A stretch of DNA of 6,791 nt from an uncultured Methylophaga sp. (GCA_946885755.1 CAMPHB010000070.1:1-6791), one strand, 5' to 3'. Shown: positions 1 through 6,791, counted from the first letter of the stretch. Notes: generated from the sequence alone by a model not told the origin. Numbers and translations: made by a program.

Positions 1-1468
1 GCCGTTTAACGGCACGGTTCGGATGAGCTTTTTTCCGTCGATTCCCGGTGATACCGTGCGTTCGCAAATTCAGATGCACAAAGATGTCAGTTACGGTCGT
101 ACCCACGAAACCCTGCTGTTTCTCGAAAAAACCGCTTATCAGACCGATAAAAAACTGGCCGATGGTGCTGCTTCGGAGATTGCGAATTTACAGGTGCTTT
201 CTGAAGCGGATCATTCCGGCGGTGTCACCGTCGAACTGGCAGAGAATGCACCTTATGATCTGGCCAGTTTCCGTAAAGCGTGGGAAACCGAAGTTGGTTT
301 GCCGGAAGGTGTGCGCAGTCTGCGTATTCAAAGTTCGCGTCAATCAGATGATGCTCTGCGCGTCGAATTACGCAGTAATGATGACCGTGTGCTGACCTTG
401 GCCGGTGAAGAAATGGCCGAATTATTACGGCCGCTGCCGGGTATCATCGGTCTTGAAGACAACTTACAGCCCGGTCAGCCGCAGTTACAACTCAAACTCA
501 ACCAGCAAGGCCGGGCATTGGGTCTGACCACCGATCAACTTGCGATTCAGATCCTGCAAGGATTCAGTGGTCAGGTGGTGCAACGCTATCAGCGCAACAG
601 CGATGAAATCGAAGTTAAAGTGCGTTATCCGGAAGCGGATCGGCAAAACCCGGCGGATGTGCTGACATCAAGGGTCCGACTGGCCGATGGCACGGTGATG
701 CCGCTGTCCAGCGTCGCTGATGTCGAATACAGTTTTACCCGCGACAGCATTACCCGCATTGATGGCAAACGTGCCGTATTTTTATCTGCTGATGTCGACA
801 AGGATCAGCTATCGGTCACTGAACTGGTGGCCAGACTACAACGGGATGTGGTGCCGACACTGGAAGCTAAATATCCGGATCTGGATGTGTATTTTGCCGG
901 TGAAGCCGAAGAACAACGGGAAACCGAAGCCAGTATGCTGCAGCTGTTTTTACTGGCGATGCTGGCCATTTATGCGCTGCTGGCGATTCCGCTGAAATCC
1001 TACAGTCAGCCGCTAATTATTATGACGGCGATCCCGTTTGGCATTGTCGGTGCCATTCTCGGTCACTGGATCAATGATCTATCGCTGGGCATATTGTCAC
1101 TGAACGGCATCATTGCCCTCAGTGGTGTAGTGGTCAATGACAGTCTATTGCTGGCCGCCCGCTTTAATGAACTGAAACGCGATATGGCCGATATCCGTCA
1201 GGCGATTATTGATGCCGCGCGGGACCGGCTGCGTGCGGTATTACTGACCTCGTTTACGACGTTTGCCGGTCTGGTACCGTTACTGGGTGAAACCTCACGG
1301 CAAGCGCAGTTTTTGATCCCGGCTGCCGTGTCTCTGGCCTACGGTATTATGTTTGCGACCTTTATTACCCTGCTGCTGATCCCGATGTTGTTACTTATGC
1401 AACATGATTTACGGCAACGTTTGCCCGGCCGGCAGGATTTAACTTTGCCAGCACCGGTGCGGAGTTAA
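1..1468 (+). CDS. RND family multidrug efflux permease, C-terminal part (partial at window start)
   Basis: Inner-membrane proton-driven pump subunit of the AcrB/HAE type, which exports toxic compounds with a periplasmic adaptor and an outer-membrane channel. The reading frame is open to the left edge (first whole codon at base 2), so the ATG at 23 is internal. About 488 residues are visible against roughly 1,000-1,050 for the family, so the N-terminal half, including the TM4 proton-relay aspartates, is outside the window. Numbering from the ATG at 23, residues 1-300 are the second periplasmic porter/docking region, followed by five membrane segments: about 303-323 (TM8), 329-350, 353-378, 403-421 and 429-459 (TM12). 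The motif GVVVNDSLLL (368-377) is typical of drug-exporting RND pumps rather than CusA-like metal pumps. TAA at 1466-1468 is 2 bases from the regulator start. The substrate cannot be told. Confidence 0.93.
   Translation, partial: PFNGTVRMSFFPSIPGDTVRSQIQMHKDVSYGRTHETLLFLEKTAYQTDKKLADGAASEIANLQVLSEADHSGGVTVELAENAPYDLASFRKAWETEVGLPEGVRSLRIQSSRQSDDALRVELRSNDDRVLTLAGEEMAELLRPLPGIIGLEDNLQPGQPQLQLKLNQQGRALGLTTDQLAIQILQGFSGQVVQRYQRNSDEIEVKVRYPEADRQNPADVLTSRVRLADGTVMPLSSVADVEYSFTRDSITRIDGKRAVFLSADVDKDQLSVTELVARLQRDVVPTLEAKYPDLDVYFAGEAEEQRETEASMLQLFLLAMLAIYALLAIPLKSYSQPLIIMTAIPFGIVGAILGHWINDLSLGILSLNGIIALSGVVVNDSLLLAARFNELKRDMADIRQAIIDAARDRLRAVLLTSFTTFAGLVPLLGETSRQAQFLIPAAVSLAYGIMFATFITLLLIPMLLLMQHDLRQRLPGRQDLTLPAPVRS
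1461..1464 (+). promoter_or_regulatory. Ribosome binding site of the response regulator
   Basis: GGAG lies 6 bases before the ATG at 1471 and within the last codons of the pump gene. It supports that ATG as the start and suggests the regulator is translated from the pump mRNA. Confidence 0.7.
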
Positions 1469-1470
1469 AT

Positions 1471-2154
1471 ATGTTGTCCGTATTATTAGTTGAAGATGAT
1501 TTGGATCTGGCGCAGACCGTAGTCGATTATTTACAGCTCGAAGCTATCCAATGTGACCACGCCAGTAATGGTGCCGCCGGTCTGACTTTGCTGGCGCAGC
1601 ATGATTATGATGTGCTGCTACTGGATCTGAATCTGCCGCGTATTGATGGCCTGACGGTGTGTGAAAGACTGCGCGCCGATGGCAAAGATCTGCCTGTGTT
1701 AATGCTCACCGCCCGTGATCAACTGGTCGATAAACAGGCTGGTTTTGCTGCCGGCACCGATGATTATCTGGTTAAACCGTTTGCCCTGGAAGAACTGGTG
1801 CTGCGTTTACAGGCTTTGTCACGACGCCGCAGTGGTCAGATGCAAAAATTGCAGCTCGCTGATTTACAGATGGATCTGAGCGCCCGCGAAGTCAGCCGCG
1901 GCGGACAGATCATTAAATTATCACCCATCGGCTGGCAATTACTGGAAGTCCTGTTACGCCATGCTCCGGATGCCGTCAGCCGACAGAAACTGCAAATGGC
2001 TGTCTGGGGTGATGAGGTGCCCGACAGTAACAGCCTGAAAGTCCATATGCACCATTTGCGTAAAGCCATCGACGGACCATTTGCAACGAATTTATTGCAG
2101 ACCATTGTCGGTCATGGCTTTGCATTGCGGGTGAGTGATGAAACGTCCGCTTAG
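1471..2154 (+). CDS. OmpR/PhoB-family two-component response regulator
   Basis: Cytoplasmic transcription factor activated by phosphotransfer from the kinase encoded next to it. The receiver domain spans about residues 2-115: acidic pocket E8-D9-D10, phospho-acceptor D52 (in LLLDLNLP), switch T80, and K102 in KPF, so all catalytic residues are present. A winged-helix DNA-binding domain spans about 127-222, with the recognition helix near SNSLKVHMHHLRKAI and the closing GHGFAL wing. The length of 227 aa is normal. The start has a GGAG site 6 bases upstream. The gene is 2 bases behind the RND pump and overlaps the kinase by 17 bases. By analogy with other pump-linked systems it may control the pump operon, but its binding site would lie outside the window. 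The exact ortholog (CpxR-, RstA- or QseB-like) cannot be assigned. Confidence 0.95.
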   Translation: MLSVLLVEDDLDLAQTVVDYLQLEAIQCDHASNGAAGLTLLAQHDYDVLLLDLNLPRIDGLTVCERLRADGKDLPVLMLTARDQLVDKQAGFAAGTDDYLVKPFALEELVLRLQALSRRRSGQMQKLQLADLQMDLSAREVSRGGQIIKLSPIGWQLLEVLLRHAPDAVSRQKLQMAVWGDEVPDSNSLKVHMHHLRKAIDGPFATNLLQTIVGHGFALRVSDETSA

Positions 2155-3460
2155 CCTGAAAAAACTGATTTCGCTGGCGTTTATCACGCTGGGGCTGGTC
2201 ATTGTGATTGGCTACAGCCTGCTCAGCATGCATTTTTTTGTGCGTGGTATGGATAATATCGTCGCCGCCAGCATGGAAAATGCGGCACTGACGTTTATGG
2301 CCAGCAGCCGCGATTTCGATAACAGTGGCCGCGCTGATTTTCGTGGCAATCAGTTATCCGTTGACTGGCAGGGTCAGCCAAAAGCCATTCAGGATGCCTT
2401 TGACAGTGCCCCTGCTGAAGCTGCGGTATTAATCAAACACAATCCTGCCAGCTGGTTTCAGCGACCCGACCAAATGTATTTTGTCATGCAGGTGGCCGTT
2501 GATAATGACCGGATTTATATCAGCCGCACCGTCAGCGCTGACAGCGTGTCGACCATGGCTGGCCGTAATATGCAGGAAAGCCTGCATTTACTGCTGCTGT
2601 TCAGCGCATTGATTGCCATTACCATGATGGCGCTGGTGTGGCTGATTTTGCGGCATATTTCCCGGCCGGTCAGCGCCTTGGGTCAGTGGACCCGCGACCT
2701 CAGTGCCGACAAATTACAGCAACCGGTGCCGGATTTTCTGTATCCCGAACTCAATGATATGGCGCAGCTGATTCAGCGCAGTCTGTCATCGGTGCAACAA
2801 AGTCTGCAGCGGGAGCATCAGTTTTTGCGATATACCAGCCATGAACTGCGCACCCCTATCAGCGTCATTCGCAATAATATTGAGCTGTTGCATAAACTAC
2901 AGGCACAGCCGCAACCGGCCAGTGCCAGTATGCGCAGGGATATCGCTGACCGTATCGACCGGGCCAGCCGTAATATGCATTATCTGACAGAAACACTGCT
3001 CTGGCTGAGCCGTGACAGCGACGACAAGCTTCCCAGCCAGACATTTTCACTGGATGTTTTATTACAACAGCTATGTGATGAAATGCGTTATCTGCTTAAG
3101 GACAAGCAGGTCGAAGTTGCCATAGAAACCGATGCGTTTCAGTGCACTACTTCCGAAATCGCCGCACGTATTGTACTCGGCAACCTGATTCGTAATGCCT
3201 TTCAGCATACCTGGGAAGGCAAGGTGCTGATAAAGCAGCAGGCAGCTAAAGTTCGCATCAGTAATCAGCAAATTGATCCACCGTCAGCCAGCAGCGCTGA
3301 AGCATCCGGCTTTGGTCTGGGGCTGCAATTGACTGCGCAACTGACGGCCAAACTCGGCTGGCCGTATCAGAATCAGGCCAGTTTACAGGGCCACGTAGTG
3401 ACGTTGACTATTGTCAGTCAGCCGGTCGCGCCGTCAGGTAATGCAGATAAAACTGTTTAG
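2138..3460 (+). CDS. Membrane sensor histidine kinase
   Basis: Partner kinase of the upstream regulator: it senses a periplasmic or membrane signal, autophosphorylates and passes phosphate to the regulator's D52. Numbering from the ATG at 2138 (440 aa): TM1 about 10-32, a periplasmic sensor region of about 115 residues with no family I recognise, TM2 about 150-172, HAMP linker about 173-225, HisKA domain with the H-box SHELRTP (phospho-site H235), and a HATPase domain from about 340 with N-box NLIRNAFQH (N353) and G2 motif GFGLGL (391-396). The G1 box (normally DxGxG) is degenerate, reading SNQQ near 375-378. A GTG at 2135 directly before the ATG could also initiate, but the GGTGA at 2130-2134 fits the ATG better. 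The start overlaps the regulator gene by 17 bases, implying coupled translation. The 3' end overlaps the convergent ATPase gene by 47 bases. The signal is unknown. Confidence 0.92.
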   Translation: MKRPLSLKKLISLAFITLGLVIVIGYSLLSMHFFVRGMDNIVAASMENAALTFMASSRDFDNSGRADFRGNQLSVDWQGQPKAIQDAFDSAPAEAAVLIKHNPASWFQRPDQMYFVMQVAVDNDRIYISRTVSADSVSTMAGRNMQESLHLLLLFSALIAITMMALVWLILRHISRPVSALGQWTRDLSADKLQQPVPDFLYPELNDMAQLIQRSLSSVQQSLQREHQFLRYTSHELRTPISVIRNNIELLHKLQAQPQPASASMRRDIADRIDRASRNMHYLTETLLWLSRDSDDKLPSQTFSLDVLLQQLCDEMRYLLKDKQVEVAIETDAFQCTTSEIAARIVLGNLIRNAFQHTWEGKVLIKQQAAKVRISNQQIDPPSASSAEASGFGLGLQLTAQLTAKLGWPYQNQASLQGHVVTLTIVSQPVAPSGNADKTV

Positions 3461-4190
3461 CGGTGCGACCACTGTGACTGGCGCGGCTCATGGCAAATAA
3501 GCGCGCTGCCTCGTGTAATTGCTGACGATCAATATTTTTGTCGGTAAACAAAGCATCAACAATAGCAAAATAACTGTCCCAGCCGGCTGGATAAAATGAC
3601 AGCCATAAGCCAAACCGATCCGATAAAGCCAGTTTATCTTCAAGGCTGTCGGTGTAATGCACTTCGCCATCCACCACTTTGCTGAGCTGATTTTCCGATT
3701 GTCGCTCCGGCAGCAAATGCCGGCGATTCGACGTGGCATAAATCCGTACATGATCCGGCGGCATTTCCAGCCCGCCTTCCAGCAGACTTTTCAGTGGTTT
3801 ATAGCTGACATCAGCTTCTTCAAACGATAAATCATCACAAAAAATAATAAATTTAAACGGCCGGTCTTCCAGATCATCAAGAATATCCGGCAGCCAGTGT
3901 AAATCGTCTTTATCGAGCTGCAGCATCCGCAAACCAGCATCGGCAAACTCGTTGAGCAGCGCTTTAATGAGCGACGACTTTCCGGTACCACGACTGCCCC
4001 AGAGCAGCGCATGGTTGCTGGTTTCACCGTTTAAAAACCGGCGGGTATTGTCGAGCAGTGCCGCTTTTTGGTTTTCGATACCAATCAACTGCTGTAAGCG
4101 AATAGGGTCCAGCCGGCTGACCGCTTTTAACTTTTGGTTATTAGCCCGCCAGACAGCAGCATGAATATGGTGCCAGTCGAGATTATTCAT
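3414..4190 (-). CDS. DUF815-family AAA+ ATPase, last gene of the mod operon
   Basis: A 258-aa cytoplasmic P-loop ATPase matching the DUF815 (PF05673) pattern, whose cellular role is not established. Visible motifs are Walker A GSRGTGKSS (65-73), Walker B FIIFCDDLSF (114-123, D119/D120), the family block YKPLKSLLEGGLE (130-142), a sensor-1-like block YATSNRRHLLPE (151-162), an arginine-finger-like LSDRFGLWLSF (189-199), and a sensor-2-like SGRTAKQF (240-247). It has no membrane segment or signal peptide, and no extra N-terminal domain is apparent beyond about 30 residues. The start has AAAGG 6 bases upstream and is 3 bases after the modC stop, so it is probably co-transcribed with modABC. The 3' end overlaps the kinase gene by 47 bases, tail to tail. 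The ATPase assignment is firm; a link to molybdenum use (for example MoxR-like chaperone work on molybdoenzymes) is inference from position only. Confidence 0.88.
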   Translation of the reverse strand: MNNLDWHHIHAAVWRANNQKLKAVSRLDPIRLQQLIGIENQKAALLDNTRRFLNGETSNHALLWGSRGTGKSSLIKALLNEFADAGLRMLQLDKDDLHWLPDILDDLEDRPFKFIIFCDDLSFEEADVSYKPLKSLLEGGLEMPPDHVRIYATSNRRHLLPERQSENQLSKVVDGEVHYTDSLEDKLALSDRFGLWLSFYPAGWDSYFAIVDALFTDKNIDRQQLHEAARLFAMSRASHSGRTAKQFYLHYLTARPAD

Positions 4191-4193
4191 AAC

Positions 4194-5291
4194 TTACCTT
4201 TCTGCTTGTTGATGATGCGGCATTAAATGTATGGCATTCGCCAGCAGCGAAACACCTATCTGTTCACCGTTTTGCAGCGCATTACGACTGACCACATGCT
4301 CCGGCACATCCATTTGCAGCAGTGCATTATCGGCCGCCGGAATGGTCATCAGCACCGTGGTAATACCACGCAGCGTGATCATATCGTGAATAATACCGGT
4401 CAGCGGGTTTTCCTGCTGGCCCTGCGATGGCCGCCGCCGCTGATGTAATAAAACTTTACTCGGTGAAATCGTCCAGTGAACGCTGTCACCCGCCTGAAAA
4501 TCACCGGTTGTTGTCACCGCCAGTTGCTGGTTATGCCAGTTTAAATATAAGTTGTCCCAGTCGCTTTCCAGCGATCCGGCAAACAGATTACGTACATCAA
4601 CTTGCCGGGCAACAGCCAATGTTGCCGGCCGGTGTAATACCGCGTCTACCGGCCCCTGCTGCAAACTGTTGCCCTGGTGAATAACACACATTTCATCGGC
4701 CAGCATCGCTGCTTCATCCAAATCATGGGTGACCAGCACAATGGGCATCGCCAATTGCCGGCGCAGACTGTGTAATTCCAGATACAGTTTTCGCCGGGTC
4801 ACTTTATCAACCGCTGAAAACGGTTCATCGAGCAATAAAACCTGTGGATCACGGGCCAGTGCCCGGGCCAAAGCCACGCGTTGTTGCTGTCCGCCGGATA
4901 ATTGCCCGGGATAACGACTTGCCAAACCATGCAGATTGACCTGCTGTAACAAGTCATCAATCCGGGCATGATTGTTTTTTTGTGCTTCAGGTAAAGCAAG
5001 GCACAGGTTATCAGCCACCGATAAATGCGGAAATAATGCATAGTCCTGAAACACCATGCCCACCCGCCGTTGTTGTGGTGACAGATCAATTCCCTGTTGG
5101 CTGTCTAACCAGATACTGTCATGACATTTAATATGCCCTGACTGAGTCTTCAATAAACCAGCAATCGCCCTCAACACACTGGTTTTACCAGCGCCGGAGG
5201 GTCCGACTAACGCCAGTAACTGACCGGGCTCGCAGCTAAATTGCACCGCCAGCGGGATCGGCAAATCGTTTTGTAAATTAACCGTTAACAT
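4194..5291 (-). CDS. modC: Molybdate ABC transporter ATP-binding protein ModC
   Basis: Cytoplasmic ATPase that powers molybdate import through ModB. At 365 aa it is close to the usual ModC length (about 350). The nucleotide-binding domain is complete: Walker A GPSGAGKTS (30-38), Q-loop Q82 in FQDYALFPH, signature LSGGQQQR (131-138), Walker B VLLLDEP (151-157, catalytic E156), D-loop SAVD (159-162) and H-loop H189. After about residue 235 comes an accessory region, ending in a TOBE/Mop-like oxyanion-sensing domain (about 295-358) as in ModC. Related importers such as CysA and PotA share the ATPase core, but the modA and modB neighbours settle the identity. The ATG at 5291 overlaps the modB stop (TGATG) and has no clear Shine-Dalgarno, so translation is probably coupled to modB. 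Confidence 0.93.
   Translation of the reverse strand: MLTVNLQNDLPIPLAVQFSCEPGQLLALVGPSGAGKTSVLRAIAGLLKTQSGHIKCHDSIWLDSQQGIDLSPQQRRVGMVFQDYALFPHLSVADNLCLALPEAQKNNHARIDDLLQQVNLHGLASRYPGQLSGGQQQRVALARALARDPQVLLLDEPFSAVDKVTRRKLYLELHSLRRQLAMPIVLVTHDLDEAAMLADEMCVIHQGNSLQQGPVDAVLHRPATLAVARQVDVRNLFAGSLESDWDNLYLNWHNQQLAVTTTGDFQAGDSVHWTISPSKVLLHQRRRPSQGQQENPLTGIIHDMITLRGITTVLMTIPAADNALLQMDVPEHVVSRNALQNGEQIGVSLLANAIHLMPHHQQAER
4197..4203 (-). promoter_or_regulatory. Ribosome binding site of the DUF815 ATPase
   Basis: The - strand reads AGAAAGG here, directly before the modC stop codon, with 6 bases between AAAGG and the ATG at 4190. It supports this start and translation from the mod transcript. Confidence 0.7.
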
Positions 5292-5953
5292 CAGATTTGT
5301 ATCACACGGCGGTTAAAGCGATATACCAGCGTCACAGTCCCCAGCGCTATCATTAACAACACTATCGACATCTGCTGGGCTGCCTGTTGATCAAATGCCA
5401 GCACACTGTCGTAAATCGCAATCGACAAAGTGCGGGTTTCACCAGCGATATTGCCGCCGATCATCAGCACTACACCAAACTCACCTAAGGTATGGCAAAA
5501 GCTTAACACCAAGCCTGTGACGATGCCGGGCCAGGCCAGTGGCAGTTCGATCTTCAAAAACGTCTGCCAGCGCGACAGCCCACTACACCAGGCAGCTTCA
5601 CGCAGCCCATAAGGGATTTGTTCCAGCGCCCGTAACATCGGTTGTACAGCAAACGGCAGACTGTAAATCAATGAGGCCAGCAACAGACCGTTAAATGAAA
5701 AAGCCAGCTGTGAACCGGTCAGCTGATAAAACCATTGCCCCATCACAGCATTCTGATCCATTGCGGTTAGCAAAAAATAGCCGAGCACGGTTGGCGGCAA
5801 CACCAACGGCAGGACAATCAGCGCTTCAATCAGATATTTACCGGTAAAGTGCTGATGCGCCAGTCCCCGGGCGAGCAATAATCCTAGCGGCAGCAAAATA
5901 CCGCTGGTCAATGCAGCCAGCAGCAGTGAAACCTGTAGCGCCTGCCAATCCAT
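5291..5953 (-). CDS. modB: Molybdate ABC transporter permease ModB
   Basis: Inner-membrane channel subunit; a ModB dimer docks ModA outside and ModC inside. The 220 aa are normal for the family (about 220-230). Hydrophobic segments are at about 8-31, 41-63, 83-106, 141-166 and 193-212, consistent with a five-to-six-helix permease. The cytoplasmic EAA loop that contacts ModC starts at E119-A-A and continues through SGLSRWQTFLKIELPLAWPG (124-143), with the conserved glycine at G125. It is followed by HTLGEFGVVLMIGG (154-167), which is strongly characteristic of ModB. The ATG at 5953 is 5 bases after the modA stop, with a GAG about 9 bases upstream inside the modA end. The stop shares one base with the modC start. 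Confidence 0.94.
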   Translation of the reverse strand: MDWQALQVSLLLAALTSGILLPLGLLLARGLAHQHFTGKYLIEALIVLPLVLPPTVLGYFLLTAMDQNAVMGQWFYQLTGSQLAFSFNGLLLASLIYSLPFAVQPMLRALEQIPYGLREAAWCSGLSRWQTFLKIELPLAWPGIVTGLVLSFCHTLGEFGVVLMIGGNIAGETRTLSIAIYDSVLAFDQQAAQQMSIVLLMIALGTVTLVYRFNRRVIQI

Positions 5954-5958
5954 CGTTT

Positions 5959-6705
5959 TTACTCAGGCACCTTAAAACCATGTTCGGTAAAAAGCTGCCG
6001 GGCACGGTTATCCGACAAGAACCTGACAAAATCCTCTGCAGCATCGGTGGCACGTAACGTTAAAACCCCTTGTTGCGGCAGCATCACCGGCAATTTCAGA
6101 AAGCGGCCTTTACTTTGAATAGCGGGTTGAATGGCGTGGCTGAAAGGAATAAAACCCAGCGCCACATTACCGGTCAAAGTAAACTGGGTTAACTGACCGG
6201 CATTTTCTGCCTGCACCAGATAGGGCTCTGCCAGCGACCAGACACCCTGCTCCATCATGTACTGTTTGGCAGCAATACCATAAGGCGCATGCTGCGGATT
6301 GGCGATAGCAATTTTTTTGTCGGGTTTGGTTTGCAAATAGTGCTTTAAGCCTGCCAGATTAACATCCAGTTGTACGGGAGAATCATGTAAGGCAAATAAC
6401 GCCAGCTGCGCATCGGCATAGGCAAACGGAGGATTTTTCGTTAAGGCCAACTCAATTAACGGTTTGATAAAACCTGCATTGGCCGATAAAAACAGCTGAT
6501 ATGGTGCGCCATGTTTTATTTGATTACTGATGGTGCCGGATGCCGCATAGGTCACAGCGATCTCATTGTCAGACTGTAAGTGATATTCGGCAATGATTTC
6601 CGGCAGCACATAACGCAAATTTGCTGCCGCTGCGATATGCACCGTTTCCGCAATAGCAGGCGCACTCAGCAGCCAAAACAATAAGCCATATAAAAAATTG
6701 CGCAT
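5959..6705 (-). CDS. modA: Molybdate-binding periplasmic protein ModA
   Basis: Substrate-binding protein that captures molybdate (and probably tungstate) in the periplasm and delivers it to ModBC. The 248-aa product has a Sec signal peptide: basic MRN, hydrophobic core 4-14, and likely cleavage after A19 (APAIA|E). Family blocks follow: AAAANLRYVLPEI (25-37), YAASGTISNQIKHGAP (53-68) with the oxyanion-binding S56, LFLSA (71-75), IANPQHAPYGIAAKQYM (134-150) and GNVALGFIPFS (179-189). The binding loop has Asn (N29) where E. coli ModA has Ser, resembling the Azotobacter ModA2-type variant. The frame stays open upstream to the window edge, but the ATG at 6705 is chosen because it gives a clean signal peptide; its ribosome site is weak (GGA only 3 bases before the ATG, or another GGA farther away). 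It is the first gene of the mod cluster and lies just downstream of a same-strand terminator. Confidence 0.93.
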   Translation of the reverse strand: MRNFLYGLLFWLLSAPAIAETVHIAAAANLRYVLPEIIAEYHLQSDNEIAVTYAASGTISNQIKHGAPYQLFLSANAGFIKPLIELALTKNPPFAYADAQLALFALHDSPVQLDVNLAGLKHYLQTKPDKKIAIANPQHAPYGIAAKQYMMEQGVWSLAEPYLVQAENAGQLTQFTLTGNVALGFIPFSHAIQPAIQSKGRFLKLPVMLPQQGVLTLRATDAAEDFVRFLSDNRARQLFTEHGFKVPE

Positions 6706-6720
6706 TATCCAATGTCCGTA

Positions 6721-6748
6721 TAAAAAAGCCCCGACTAGCGGGGCTTTT
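6721..6748 (-). terminator. Intrinsic terminator upstream of modA
   Basis: A perfect 10-bp inverted repeat with arms 6724-6733 and 6739-6748 and a 5-base loop (actag). Read on the - strand, the GC-rich stem is followed by six consecutive T at 6727-6722. On the + strand only four T follow the GC core, so the main direction is - and a weaker bidirectional function is possible. It most likely ends a - strand gene lying to the right; in one - strand frame, three sense codons then TAA (6780-6782) are visible at the edge. It lies 15 bases before the modA ATG. Confidence 0.8.
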
Positions 6749-6791
6749 AAGTGTAGCTGAAAGTACAGACTAGCGGGAATTAAGCCTCGCT

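Noticed and set aside
23..1468. A complete short RND-like gene starting at the ATG at base 23
   Set aside because: The frame is open and conserved-looking upstream of that ATG to the window edge, and the product begins in the middle of the RND fold. It is a window cut, not a truncated gene.
1836..2233. Open frames on the - strand opposite the regulator and kinase start
   Set aside because: They have no recognisable domain, lie antisense to well-supported genes, and look like codon shadows.
3380..3500. Bidirectional terminator between the convergent operons
   Set aside because: Searching by eye, I found no GC-rich stem with an adjacent T-tract; the region is coding on both strands.
3952..4164. 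Short + strand frame opposite the DUF815 ATPase start
   Set aside because: Low-complexity translation antisense to the P-loop region, with no evidence of its own.
6706..6791. ModE operator or molybdenum-cofactor riboswitch before modA
   Set aside because: No palindrome resembling the TATATA-type ModE box is visible, and the 85 visible bases are too few and lack the multi-helix layout of the Moco RNA.
6780..6791. 3' end of a - strand gene (three codons, then TAA)
   Set aside because: It fits the terminator direction, but three codons cannot support a gene call. It is mentioned only with the terminator.
1..6791. CRISPR array, insertion sequence, tRNA, toxin-antitoxin or phage genes
   Set aside because: No regular spaced repeats, transposase motifs, tRNA-like folds or such small gene pairs are seen; almost all bases belong to the genes listed.

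Overview
The window is a compact piece of a bacterial chromosome, almost certainly from a gammaproteobacterium. I base this on the inner-membrane RND pump, the OmpR/histidine-kinase pair, the modABC gene order, and codon use that mixes CTG with many TTA/TTG leucines at a mid-range GC content. I cannot name the genus. Nearly every base is coding; the only real intergenic stretch is the last ~85 bases.

Left block, + strand (bases 1-3460): the C-terminal part of an RND multidrug-efflux-type permease (cut by the window start), then an OmpR-family response regulator, then its membrane histidine kinase. The pump and regulator are 2 bases apart, and regulator and kinase overlap by 17 bases, so the three look like one transcript. 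The pump's adaptor and the operon promoter should lie to the left. The simplest reading is an efflux pump that carries its own stress-sensing two-component system.

Right block, - strand (6705 down to 3414): modA (periplasmic molybdate-binding protein), modB (permease), modC (ATPase), then a DUF815-family AAA+ ATPase. Spacing is tight: 5 bases between A and B, a TGATG overlap between B and C, and 3 bases between C and the ATPase. The first three genes form a complete molybdate importer. The fourth is not a standard part of mod operons, and its position as last gene is the most interesting feature here. It suggests, without proving, a role in molybdoenzyme maturation or molybdenum physiology.

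The two blocks converge, and the kinase and ATPase genes overlap tail to tail by 47 bases with no terminator between them. At the right edge a strong intrinsic terminator lies 15 bases upstream of the modA start, on the same strand. It probably ends a - strand gene just outside the window, and it leaves open how modABC is transcribed. I saw no mobile elements, CRISPR, tRNA or rRNA, and no clearly new system; the modC-linked DUF815 ATPase is the best lead.
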